64,000 nucleotides of DNA from Pelagimonas phthalicica. Lineage in GTDB: Bacteria > Pseudomonadota > Alphaproteobacteria > Rhodobacterales > Rhodobacteraceae. Where the stretch lies: the NCBI RefSeq assembly GCF_004364805.1, contig NZ_SOAP01000002.1, forward strand, positions 248,001-312,000. Reading direction: 5' to 3'. The notes beneath the pieces were generated by a model. That model was given only the letters and a program-made list of their open reading frames with translations, ran no database searches and was not told the DNA's origin. Both the position numbers and the translations under genes were made by a program. This document shows positions 15,458 to 23,608 of the stretch, piece after piece (the first letter of the stretch is position 1; every line of letters begins with the position of its first letter).

Positions 15458-16674
15458 CACTCAGCCTCCTTCTTTGATTTGGATGTGGTTTGAACAAGTC
15501 CCAACAACGTTTGGAGCGCGGTCGTCTGTCGGGGGCATTTGGGTTGGCCAGCCTTGGACACCAGCATGAAGAGCAGCGCCCAGAGCTGGAACAGATCGAT
15601 GCCAATCGCGGCTGCAAAGACCGGAATGAACCGTTGCGCGTGCCGAATGACCCCTTCGATGTAGTCCGGAGAGGTGATCGCCTGCCGGTCCGGGATCGGC
15701 GCGGCGCGCAGTTGAGCGGAGATCAATTCGGTGCTCAGGATCAAGCCGTCAATGCCGTCTCGAATGCTGCGCACGCTTTCAACTTGTTTTGCCGTATAAG
15801 TCGAGTTTTCGGAGAGTTCGGCGACGCTGGCACGCACCTGTTTGGCTCCAGCATCCAGAATCTGAGTCAGATCCGCTGCTCGCAGTTTCTGCATGGCGAT
15901 GGTCAGCAGGTCTCCTGCCAGCAGAAAGTGGTCTTCTCGTTCGATCACGGCTGTTTTGCGATCCCGGGTCGCTTTGCGCATTTCCAGAAGTGCCTGACGC
16001 GCCAGATCAACGGCATCATCCGTTTCTGCAATCGCGCCTTCCATTGCTTCGACAAAAGCGGTGGTTTGCTCGCAGACGCCGCTCAATGCAAAAGCGACTG
16101 GACCAGCGCCACGACCTGTTCCGGACACCATCCCGCCCTCCGCTTCACGGGCGGCAGCGGGACAGGCTTTGGCGGCTTCCGCCTTCCAACCCGGCAAGAT
16201 TTGTTTGACGCCAAGCGCCGTCAGTTCCAGACGCTCCATTCTCTCTGATTGAACCCGATGGGTGTCGCGCCAATCATGCACCTTAGAGGCAGGACCAACC
16301 AAGGCCATCAGGTTACTCAAACTTGAGACGGATAGCGTGATGGCAAGCAGCGCAGCTCCCAACAGCACCATGCAGCTTTTCATCGCGCGCCCGCGCGCCT
16401 CTGGTCCGAATTTTGTGATCAGGCTCCAGCCAACAATCACAATTGCCGAGGTTGCAATTGTAATGATCACAGATGTGCCGTTGACCAGCGTGCTGGCCTG
16501 CCCAACTTCTTCGAGGAACAGGCGAATTCCGCTAAAGGTGGCGAAACCACTGACTAGGCCGGTGATGACGAAGACCGCCGCGATCACTGCGATAACGTAA
16601 CCTTCGGACTTGTCGAAGGCATTGAAATGCGACTCAGCACTTTCGCCTACGTCTTTGATATCTTGTTCAGACAT
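15457..16674 (-). CDS. Membrane protein with large central domain
   Basis: 405 aa from ATG 16674 (AAAGG upstream). Three hydrophobic helices occupy the first ~125 residues (YVIAVIAAVFVITGLVSGF, SVIITIATSAIVIVGWSLI, CMVLLGAALLAITLSVSSL). A long soluble helical region follows (about 130-330), and one more membrane helix lies near the C-terminus (FAAAIGIDLFQLWALLFMLV). The topology resembles membrane sensors or channel scaffolds with a large periplasmic coiled domain. It is coupled to the next gene. No family is recognised; its place in the block suggests a role in the cell envelope. Confidence 0.65.
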   Translation of the reverse strand: MSEQDIKDVGESAESHFNAFDKSEGYVIAVIAAVFVITGLVSGFATFSGIRLFLEEVGQASTLVNGTSVIITIATSAIVIVGWSLITKFGPEARGRAMKSCMVLLGAALLAITLSVSSLSNLMALVGPASKVHDWRDTHRVQSERMERLELTALGVKQILPGWKAEAAKACPAAAREAEGGMVSGTGRGAGPVAFALSGVCEQTTAFVEAMEGAIAETDDAVDLARQALLEMRKATRDRKTAVIEREDHFLLAGDLLTIAMQKLRAADLTQILDAGAKQVRASVAELSENSTYTAKQVESVRSIRDGIDGLILSTELISAQLRAAPIPDRQAITSPDYIEGVIRHAQRFIPVFAAAIGIDLFQLWALLFMLVSKAGQPKCPRQTTALQTLLGLVQTTSKSKKEAE

Positions 16675-16786
16675 CGGTTTTCCTTTCACGTAGAAACCCG
16701 CGCGGATTGTCCGAGCGAATAGCTTCGGACTAAGGCTTCGAATGCGCTCATTCGGGCTGACAGTGGGCGGGTTTTTTTGTATCGTT

Positions 16787-16813
16787 GCTCGCCCTCATTT
16801 GGTGAGGGCGAGC
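16787..16813. repeat. Perfect 11-bp hairpin between conjugation-block genes
   Basis: GCTCGCCCTCA and TGAGGGCGAGC enclose a 5-nt loop, 8 nt after the stop of the gene 16821-17213. No T tract follows on the minus strand, so a processing site or transcript-stabilising hairpin is as likely as termination. The remaining stretch to 16674 is non-coding. Confidence 0.6.
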
Positions 16814-16820
16814 GGTTAAG

Positions 16821-17213
16821 TCAGATCGCGTAGCCGAGTGGCGGCGTCCGCAAACCGAGTTCCAGAAGCTGCAAGCGTTTCTGGACCAAAAGGCTGGGCG
16901 CGTGTGTCAACGGCCCAGTCTTGCAGCGTCGTGCAAAATCCGAGAACCATTTGTACGCCGGATCGTTGAACAGCTTGTCGAGCCGATCATTTCCAGTATT
17001 GAAGGGATCGCCTTCGTAACTGCGGAACTGATGTCCCGCATCCAAAAAATAGTCGAAGCGCAGCTGCATCCGGTTCACGATTTTCCGGCGCGGCCAGCGC
17101 AAGTCGGCAATGGCCATGCCGATTGCGTGGGCGTTCTGAGGGATCTCAACAACTTCCAAAGGGAGCGCGATCAGGGTACGGGTGTTTACAATTCCACTTT
17201 CAGTATTGCTCAT
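16821..17213 (-). CDS. Hypothetical protein, first gene of minus-strand conjugation block
   Basis: 130 aa with AAGGAG 7 nt before ATG. Soluble and basic, without signal peptide; it includes LRWPRRKIVNRMQLRFDYFLDAG and a helical C-terminus (LLVQKRLQLLELGL). Family not recognised. It is divergent from the caspase-like gene, with 209 bp between the starts that must hold both promoters. Confidence 0.55.
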   Translation of the reverse strand: MSNTESGIVNTRTLIALPLEVVEIPQNAHAIGMAIADLRWPRRKIVNRMQLRFDYFLDAGHQFRSYEGDPFNTGNDRLDKLFNDPAYKWFSDFARRCKTGPLTHAPSLLVQKRLQLLELGLRTPPLGYAI

Positions 17214-17422
17214 TGAGCAAACTCCTTTTTTTCGGGGTTTGCGTTAAGGCCAAACCAGAAGCATTTCCGGCCGCAGTCGACGTCTTTAAGCTGGCCTGGA
17301 TCTGAGTCGATTCGGAGCAACGAAAAACGAATCGGCCAGAAACAACGGGGACAATGAATAGCCGAATCGTCATTTTTCAGGTCAAGGTAATTTTGGCGAA
17401 GTAAATGTATTTGGAGATTTAG

Positions 17423-18463
17423 ATGATTGCCGGAGAGAACAACAAAGCTGCTGTTGTGGTCGGTATCGATCATTACTCGCAACCCAACATGCTCTATGGC
17501 TGCGTCGCAGATGCCCAGAATGTCGCTGACTGTCTTGCCGCGCATGAAAACAGAGCGCGCAACATGCAGGTGACGCCTCTGTTGAGCGGAGTTTCAGCGG
17601 ACGTTACGGCTGACCGCATCATGGATGCTATTGAGGAACTGTTCCAATCCACGCTCTCTTGCGCGGTGATCTATCTGGCGGGTCACAGCGTCTATAAGCC
17701 GAACAGTTCGGATCTGGTTCTGGTGACACCTGAAGGAGAAAAGAAGTCCCGTGGCGTCAGCCTACAAGAGATCATGAATCTGGCCAATGACGCCTTTCCA
17801 CGTGTTCAGTCGACTGTGATTATTCTCGACACCTGTCACTCCGGTGCTTTGGGTGAAAACCGAATTTCGAACTCCGCTTCAGCAACATCTACTTTGGGCG
17901 AAGGGGTCACCATTCTAGCGGCAAGCGGTCGCAAACAACGAGCTGGGGAAAGAAACGCCGGTGGTATTTTCACAAGCTTGATGCTCGAAGCGTTGAAGGG
18001 GGGCGCTGCAGATCTTCTTGGGCGGGTCACGCCAGCTGCTGTTTACTCATTTGTTGACCAGAACTTTGGCGCGGTTGGGCAGCGTCCGGTCTACAAAGCA
18101 AATGTCTCGAGGTTCACGAGTTTGCGCCAGTGTGAACCACCCATTGACATTGAGCACCTTAAGAACCTGCCGAAGTGGTTTCCAGAAAATGCGGCGAACC
18201 CTGATATGCAAGATCAGCACGCATTGGATGAACGATATGAGCCGAACCGGGACAATGTGCCGAAGGAACTGATGGATATTCCGCCGGATCCCAAGCTGAC
18301 AATGATCTTTGAAGGACTGCAGGCGTGCAACCGTCAGGGACTCGTCGTTCCGGTCGGTGCAGCGCACATGTATTATGCTGCGATTGAACGTAAGTCCTGC
18401 GCACTCACACCTCTTGGCCGTCACTATCGTAATCTCGTTGTCCGGGGTGAGCTCGGGGTGTAG
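17423..18463 (+). CDS. Caspase-like cysteine protease (C14 family) with C-terminal accessory region
   Basis: 346 aa with GGAG upstream. The N-terminal ~230 residues are a caspase/metacaspase domain: strand AAVVVGIDHY, then AVIYLAGHS with His88, and TVIILDTCHSG with Cys138, the catalytic dyad. After it, residues about 245-346 form a separate compact region (MIFEGLQACNRQGLV..AHMYYAAIERKSCALTPLGRHYRNLV) resembling a winged-helix or adaptor module. Prokaryotic caspase-like proteases act in several antiphage and cell-death pathways, where the extra domain recruits a partner. Neighbours are an ankyrin-type gene (convergent) and a TIR pair. No gasdermin-like partner is obvious. Confidence 0.88.
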   Translation: MIAGENNKAAVVVGIDHYSQPNMLYGCVADAQNVADCLAAHENRARNMQVTPLLSGVSADVTADRIMDAIEELFQSTLSCAVIYLAGHSVYKPNSSDLVLVTPEGEKKSRGVSLQEIMNLANDAFPRVQSTVIILDTCHSGALGENRISNSASATSTLGEGVTILAASGRKQRAGERNAGGIFTSLMLEALKGGAADLLGRVTPAAVYSFVDQNFGAVGQRPVYKANVSRFTSLRQCEPPIDIEHLKNLPKWFPENAANPDMQDQHALDERYEPNRDNVPKELMDIPPDPKLTMIFEGLQACNRQGLVVPVGAAHMYYAAIERKSCALTPLGRHYRNLVVRGELGV

Positions 18464-18465
18464 GC

Positions 18466-19851
18466 TTAGAGCCCTGGCTCGCTAGGTTTGGGAGCAGAAG
18501 GCCCGTTTGACAGTTGCCTTACCCGCTCTTCGAGTGAGAATGTCAAGACATTGTTCAGACTTGGGCTCAAGCCACCTGCTTGAAGCGCCTCCTCTTCGAA
18601 ACGAACTAAAAAGAGATAGTTGTTGAGACGCAGGCTGGCCGTGGGATCGGCATCGTCGTCCTCTTCAGGTCCAGGAACGTCGACATGCTCGCTTGCAAAA
18701 CGGTGTTCATGATCCAAGATCAAAGGATCAAGTCTTGCCTGCGCCTGTCGGACGGCGAGATCGACTTCGACGACATTTAGGTCGGTGTCTTTCTTTAGGC
18801 TGTCGAGAAGGTGAGGATAGTAGTTTGGCTCATAAACCAAAGCGACCAAACAGTAGGGATCTAATCCACTAGCCACGTAATGAAGCGCCGTCTGCCCATT
18901 GGCGGGATCAATCGCGTTTATATTTGCACCATCTGCCAATGCTGCCATTATTTCAAGCGGTTGCTGATCCTTTGCCGCTTGCAATAGTTTGCTATCAATG
19001 CTTGTTAAATCACTACTCATAAACCTCCTAAATACAAAATCACCGGTTGGCGCTAAATATCTTTGCGCATATCTAACTATATTATTTTTTTGCCTTTTGG
19101 TCAAATTTGAGGATGCTGACTCCGCCATTACGTCCAGCGGTGCAATGCGCTTATGGGGCTCAGGAGGCTGGCGGTCAAAAGGCTTTAAAACAAGATTTTG
19201 CTCGTCTTTGATCAGAACGCGCCCATTGAGGCCTCCCCAAAGGTAAGTTCCGTGTTCACCGCGAAAGTCAAAAAAAGTGCCTTCCAGACGCAGATCAACG
19301 ACGCCAAGAAACTCCTCAAGATCATCATAATTGCCATCGCCCAACCGATATTCGTAGCGCTCTGCGCTCTCATCCGGTTGTTTCACATAGTTTCTCACAG
19401 CCCGATAGGCTTCCCACTGAAAGGAAGTCTCCTCGCGCTCACTGAGCAGCAAGCAGTTCAGTTTTGTGACCGAACCAACACCGAGCTCGGCGAAATGTAC
19501 GCCCTCTAGGCTTCGATGCGGCGGGATCATACCGGTTTCTGGCATCCGTTTCTTACTTTTTCGAGAGCGCTGCTGAGCGAGTACAAGGTGATCGGTCTCC
19601 AGAAACTTGTAATACTCTAAAAGCGAAATACACGCAGCTAAGGTTTGAGAGCCAGGGCGCTCGCCCTTCACGTAAAAACGTCGCAAGGCGCGAACATCTG
19701 TAACGGGTGCGCTGTCGTTTTCTATCTCGCCCTGCAACTTGACAATCTGCGAGTCAAGCCAAACCGCAGGGAAGCGTATGTCTTCACGTTGCTCATTGAT
19801 TAGGCAAAATAGGAGTGAGCGTATGGTGGTTTCAGGGAGGGATAGAGGCAT
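18466..19851 (-). CDS. Protein with ankyrin-type repeats, unrecognised otherwise
   Basis: 461 aa from ATG 19851; a TTG 18 nt upstream is an alternative start. Near residues 287-340 the sequence KLLQAAKDQQPLEIMAALAD, then GANINAIDPANGQTALHYVA, fits one and a half ankyrin repeats. The first 240 residues are soluble mixed sequence with no recognised domain; the C-terminus is acidic (PGPEEDDDADPTA). It converges on the caspase-like gene, the stops 2 nt apart. Ankyrin repeats mediate protein binding, so it might regulate or present substrate to the protease, but this is inferred from adjacency only. Confidence 0.7.
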   Translation of the reverse strand: MPLSLPETTIRSLLFCLINEQREDIRFPAVWLDSQIVKLQGEIENDSAPVTDVRALRRFYVKGERPGSQTLAACISLLEYYKFLETDHLVLAQQRSRKSKKRMPETGMIPPHRSLEGVHFAELGVGSVTKLNCLLLSEREETSFQWEAYRAVRNYVKQPDESAERYEYRLGDGNYDDLEEFLGVVDLRLEGTFFDFRGEHGTYLWGGLNGRVLIKDEQNLVLKPFDRQPPEPHKRIAPLDVMAESASSNLTKRQKNNIVRYAQRYLAPTGDFVFRRFMSSDLTSIDSKLLQAAKDQQPLEIMAALADGANINAIDPANGQTALHYVASGLDPYCLVALVYEPNYYPHLLDSLKKDTDLNVVEVDLAVRQAQARLDPLILDHEHRFASEHVDVPGPEEDDDADPTASLRLNNYLFLVRFEEEALQAGGLSPSLNNVLTFSLEERVRQLSNGPSAPKPSEPGL

Positions 19852-19990
19852 TCCTTCGCGGCACTCCAAACTGCAGGATCATAGCTGCACCACTATATTG
19901 TGAAAATGGCACACATCCATAGATGTGAGCCCGCGCCCCTGAAGAAATAATCATGAGCGGTGCCAAAGATTGCTAGCCTGAGACTCACAG

Positions 19991-20839
19991 ATGCAAACAA
20001 TTTTTGACCCTTCTTCTCAGGGCTTTCCGCTAGAAAGATACAGAATGATTCGTTCAAAGCTTAGTTCCATATACAAGAAGTTATACGATATGCGGTGGCC
20101 GATCATTGCTCTTAGGCTGATGCTTGTAATTTCGATTATCTTGGTGATTTTTGGTATTTCTGTCAGCCTGCTGTTCGGCGCGATTTATCTTGCGATTTTT
20201 GCTGTTCCGGCGGTGTATTTGATTGTACTGACGATAGCTTCATTCATCAATATCTTAGTTGGGTCCGCAAACCCCCAAAAAACAACTACCACATTGTCGA
20301 TGCGCAACAGAACAGTGAGCATCTCAGCTTTGATATTGTTTGCGTTCGTTTTTCAAGAAGAGTTAGTATTGGTTTTTGGCGAGTTTACGCCAAAGATCCG
20401 GGGGGTATTGGGATTATTCCTTTTTGGTTCTTTAACATTCTATGGTTCGTGCCTCGCCGTTTCGGCCATGTACCTGAACGACGAAATCGACGGTGAAGCG
20501 AAGCAGGATCTGATCTTTCGAAGAGTGCTGTATGTTCCACCTCTAATTTTCAGAGACTTCGTAATCCCCTTCTCATTCGCGGTCGCCGGCCTGATTTTGA
20601 CATACAATTCGTCAATGTGCCTTCTCGGCACCTCATTCCGCTTGATCGCGGCAAACGTGTATGGGGCCTTGATGGCATCTCTTCTAGACTATCCGGACGC
20701 ACAGATGATGATTAGCTCACAAATCGACAATCTGGGAACCTGGTTGCAATCCATCACAACGAATTTGGGCGAAAGTGAGGTTGGTAGCAGCTCAATTTTT
20801 AAGTCACTGACACCAACCTGCTCGGGATGGCAGTACTGA
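19991..20839 (+). CDS. Polytopic membrane protein coupled to TIR gene
   Basis: 282 aa; ATG 20045 is a possible later start. About six membrane helices are visible (residues ~37-95 hold two or three, then around 107-130, 136-160 and 180-235), leaving a short C-terminal tail. The stop codon is directly followed by the ATG of the TIR protein (TGAATG), so the two are translationally coupled and probably form a complex. Low GC. Membrane partners of TIR proteins act as sensors or effectors in some defence systems. The family is not recognised. Confidence 0.75.
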   Translation: MQTIFDPSSQGFPLERYRMIRSKLSSIYKKLYDMRWPIIALRLMLVISIILVIFGISVSLLFGAIYLAIFAVPAVYLIVLTIASFINILVGSANPQKTTTTLSMRNRTVSISALILFAFVFQEELVLVFGEFTPKIRGVLGLFLFGSLTFYGSCLAVSAMYLNDEIDGEAKQDLIFRRVLYVPPLIFRDFVIPFSFAVAGLILTYNSSMCLLGTSFRLIAANVYGALMASLLDYPDAQMMISSQIDNLGTWLQSITTNLGESEVGSSSIFKSLTPTCSGWQY

Positions 20840-22588
20840 ATGCAGGTTTTTATTTCATATCGAAGAAGTGACACACAGAGCGTCTCTGAGACAATTTATT
20901 CGCGCCTTGGCGCTCGACTGGGAAATGATGAAGTCTTCATGGACTTCGGCTCTCTAAATCCTGGTGAACGGTTCAAGGAGGTAACGCTTCCAAAATTGGA
21001 GCAAGCACAAATTGTGTTCTGTGTTGTTGGATGCTCGTGGGAAGAGACTTTGCGCGAAAGGGCAAGGCAAGAACTGTTCGATCCACTTGCAGAGGAAATT
21101 AAGACGGCCATCGAGTTGGAAAAAACTATTATCCCGATCCTTGTAGATCGGGAATCTCAACCACTATCTGTGTCCGACATTCCCTCTTCGATCAAATCTC
21201 TTGAGGAGCTGAACAGCGAGCATCTCAGAACATCAAGTCTGCTTCCTGATCTAGATAACCTTCTGAGGCGGCTAACTTTTTCATACCCACGAGTTTTTGG
21301 ACAGTCTTTGGCCCCGGTTTTGTTGGAAGAAGAGACTATGAGACGCCTGAAGCGTGTCCCGTTCTTTTCTGATGGGACAATCGTTCCTTGTGAACAAAAC
21401 GAACAATGGGAAAGGTCCGCAAAGTACGAGTTTGGTGGTTCTCCGAGTGACGACTTTCGCTTTGAAGTCCATAGCGGAAACAGAAAGGAAATTGGGATTT
21501 GCTTCTTCAATGGTTACGACGATGTAACCGAAGTGCTTCTTGGGCAGAAGGATGGCGTTGCTAGAGGTGCTAAACGGATAGAAGGCGTACGTTCGCAATA
21601 TGGGTTCTTCTGGCCAGATTACTATTTCACTGTCTGTGGCGGGTACGGGGCAAGAGACTACTACTGGTCTGGCGGTTCTCTGGGATTGGCATGGAGAATA
21701 TGGGATTGGGTATTTCTACGAACTCCTGCTGAGACCTCGGACCTCCGCGGGGAAGAGGTTAACCAAGGATGCGGTGTCGCCCGGCGCTCTAAGAATGATC
21801 AAGATGTTATTCTATTTAACACTGGAGACACAGCGCCTGTTAAGTACTATCGAAGCTTCAATGGATTGGGATCACACGTAGAGAGTGACCAAGCTGCTAG
21901 AGGCACCTATGTTCAATGGTCCCAGCGCGGCGGTGGATACCGCGATTTCTCGTTTGTTCTCAAAGACCGGTTACGCTTAGGTAGCGACCCGAAACCACGG
22001 TCGGTTTACTTTGGACAAGTAACCGATCGGGAGCTTTCGGTCACCAAAGTCGATTTGAATGCTCGGGAAGAATTGTATGCTCACCCATCGGGCGTACCAA
22101 TATTGGTAAATATCGATCATAAGGAGAATCTAAGTTTTGAAATCTTTGGAAACGGTGACGCTAACAGCGAGCACACCGATACTACCCAGTTTGATGGTCT
22201 AGGAGCTGCAGGATGGCCGAACGTTTCGTTCTGTAGGGATGGACGTACGGTTGCATTTGAACAGCTGTACGCTCAACAAGTCGTCATTGCTGACCTGTTT
22301 TCTGGTTCCATAATCTCAATACTGCAAGGATGCAGAGAGCCTGTTTTCTCTCCAGATGGGGAGCGGCTTCTAGTTTTGAAGCATGGATCTCAGTTCGCTT
22401 CCGTGTGCTCCAAGTTTGGTGAGAATTTGGTAGAGTTGGGACCCGTTAGGAACAGAAGGTCTATCCAATTTGGATACCTATCTAACGATCACTTTGATAT
22501 TGTTGATGACTACTGTTGGGATGATACGGGCAACAGGGTGCTTCTGCTGCACGCCGCCGAGGTGAATGTGTTTGAGCTGAAGAAATGA
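20840..22588 (+). CDS. TIR-domain protein with C-terminal beta-propeller-like region
   Basis: 582 aa. Residues 1-130 are a TIR domain: VFISYRRSD at the start, EVFMDFGSLNPGERF (BB-loop region), QIVFCVVG, and DPLAEEIKTAIE where Glu86 sits at the position of the NADase glutamate. A middle part (about 165-365) is rich in aromatic and Gly residues. The C-terminal ~200 residues contain strand-turn repeats (NVSFCRDGRTVAF, EPVFSPDGERLLVL) typical of a WD40/TolB-like propeller. Bacterial TIR proteins usually cleave NAD+ or make cyclic signals after sensing infection. Here the propeller would be the sensor and the coupled membrane protein a partner. Confidence 0.88.
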   Translation: MQVFISYRRSDTQSVSETIYSRLGARLGNDEVFMDFGSLNPGERFKEVTLPKLEQAQIVFCVVGCSWEETLRERARQELFDPLAEEIKTAIELEKTIIPILVDRESQPLSVSDIPSSIKSLEELNSEHLRTSSLLPDLDNLLRRLTFSYPRVFGQSLAPVLLEEETMRRLKRVPFFSDGTIVPCEQNEQWERSAKYEFGGSPSDDFRFEVHSGNRKEIGICFFNGYDDVTEVLLGQKDGVARGAKRIEGVRSQYGFFWPDYYFTVCGGYGARDYYWSGGSLGLAWRIWDWVFLRTPAETSDLRGEEVNQGCGVARRSKNDQDVILFNTGDTAPVKYYRSFNGLGSHVESDQAARGTYVQWSQRGGGYRDFSFVLKDRLRLGSDPKPRSVYFGQVTDRELSVTKVDLNAREELYAHPSGVPILVNIDHKENLSFEIFGNGDANSEHTDTTQFDGLGAAGWPNVSFCRDGRTVAFEQLYAQQVVIADLFSGSIISILQGCREPVFSPDGERLLVLKHGSQFASVCSKFGENLVELGPVRNRRSIQFGYLSNDHFDIVDDYCWDDTGNRVLLLHAAEVNVFELKK

Positions 22589-23070
22589 AGACGAGCACAG
22601 CGCGGCGGAATTTCTATTGAGCGTATGATACCGATCCAGATCATGCGCCAAGCGGTCAACTTGGCAGCTCTACTGTTGCAAAGAATTAAGCTAAAAAGAA
22701 CATAAGCGAGATGTGCGTTCTCCGATGGTTCACGCTGATTGCAAGATGTGTGGTGGCAGACCACCACACCTTGGCAGGGAGACCCGCTGCGCGTCTCCCG
22801 TGCACCCTCTCGGCTTTGGGTCATCGCAGGGCATTGAACCCTGGATGACCCATGAAACGTATCGCCGTTTCGTCACTCTTCGTCGCTCACGTCCCTTTGC
22901 GGCCCTTCGCCCCACCTTCACGTTGCTGCAGGCGCAGCCCTCTTTGCGGCCATTCGCTGCAAGCGCGAACTCCGGGTCTCGTCTATCCTGACCATACTAA
23001 CCATAGCAATGCCGGCTCAAATTCGATCAGCCAGAAAGCACATTGCTTTGGCTCCCACCCACCAAACTCT
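22589..23070. other. Non-coding stretch with palindromic element
   Basis: A 482-base gap between the TIR gene and the convergent tyrosinase-pair gene. The only clear structure is the run of hairpins at 22748-22871; the rest shows no credible gene. Short frames in the GC-rich part read like translated repeat sequence. Confidence 0.6.
22748..22871. repeat. Cluster of four hairpins, REP-like element
   Basis: Four palindromes follow in sequence: GTGTGGTGG/CCACCACAC (22748-22769, 4-nt loop), GGGAGAC/GTCTCCC (22777-22799), GGGTCATC plus CAGGG pairing with CCCTG plus GATGACCC (22818-22851, 13 bp with one bulged base) and GAAACG/CGTTTC (22854-22871). Read on the minus strand, the third has TTCAATG as its loop, like a tRNA T-arm stacked on an acceptor stem. 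The cluster has the look of a dispersed palindromic intergenic repeat or a structured RNA. Confidence 0.6.
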
Positions 23071-23598
23071 CTAACTATATGTGCGTAATGACACGCGGCG
23101 GCATCTTAGAAGACCAGACATTGGCTTGCGGTTCTTGCGCAACGGCGCATGCAATACCGTGACCAAGGTTACCGTATGCAAGCCCTTAGTATAGCGACGC
23201 ATGACGCGATCCAAAGCCGGTGTTACGGTCAAGATCCTTTTCATCGGCGCTGTAGGGTGTTGCAGTACAGGCATCGCTGGCGTGTCCTGAGGTACATGCA
23301 CCTTGCTCGCAGAGGAGCAGTGTCCTTCTGACCCCAGGCATTCGCCATGTCCAAAAATTGTCAGCCGCCCGGCATAGCCATTCTTTGCGGTCCTCTTTGT
23401 CCCAGCAGCAGCTTTCTTGTTGTTGAAGAAAACCCGCAGCCCATAACTTGAGCCAACAGTCGACAAGTCTTCAAAAACCAGATCGGCACGCGTGATCGTC
23501 TCCCAATCTTCAATATCGAGATCAAACTTCATGGCTATGTGTTCAACCCCTTCTGCAGGAGAGGATTTTTCGGATATGGTGCTATCGTATCCAATCAT
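23071..23598 (-). CDS. Tyrosinase-linked Cys/His-rich protein, possible copper partner
   Basis: 175 aa; AGGAGA upstream of ATG overlaps the stop of the tyrosinase gene, so the two form an operon. The centre resembles a small beta domain (DLVFEDLSTVGSSYGLRVFFN) followed by YAGRLTIFGHGECLGSEGHC, a compact set of His and Cys residues that could bind copper. The C-terminal ~60 residues are basic. There is no signal peptide. Streptomyces tyrosinases need a caddie protein (MelC1) for copper loading; this protein is unrelated by eye but may play an analogous role. Alternatively it is a structural domain comparable to the C-terminal domain of plant polyphenol oxidases. Confidence 0.75.
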   Translation of the reverse strand: MIGYDSTISEKSSPAEGVEHIAMKFDLDIEDWETITRADLVFEDLSTVGSSYGLRVFFNNKKAAAGTKRTAKNGYAGRLTIFGHGECLGSEGHCSSASKVHVPQDTPAMPVLQHPTAPMKRILTVTPALDRVMRRYTKGLHTVTLVTVLHAPLRKNRKPMSGLLRCRRVSLRTYS

Positions 23599-23608
23599 TG
23601 ACTATCTC

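Noticed and set aside
22818-22851. Possible tRNA gene or tRNA fragment
   Set aside because: Only a T-arm-like hairpin on a short stem is present; there is no D-arm or anticodon arm, so it is not called a tRNA.
22713-23088. Short plus-strand frames over the hairpin cluster
   Set aside because: They translate palindromic repeat DNA, lack ribosome binding sites and overlap one another in different frames.
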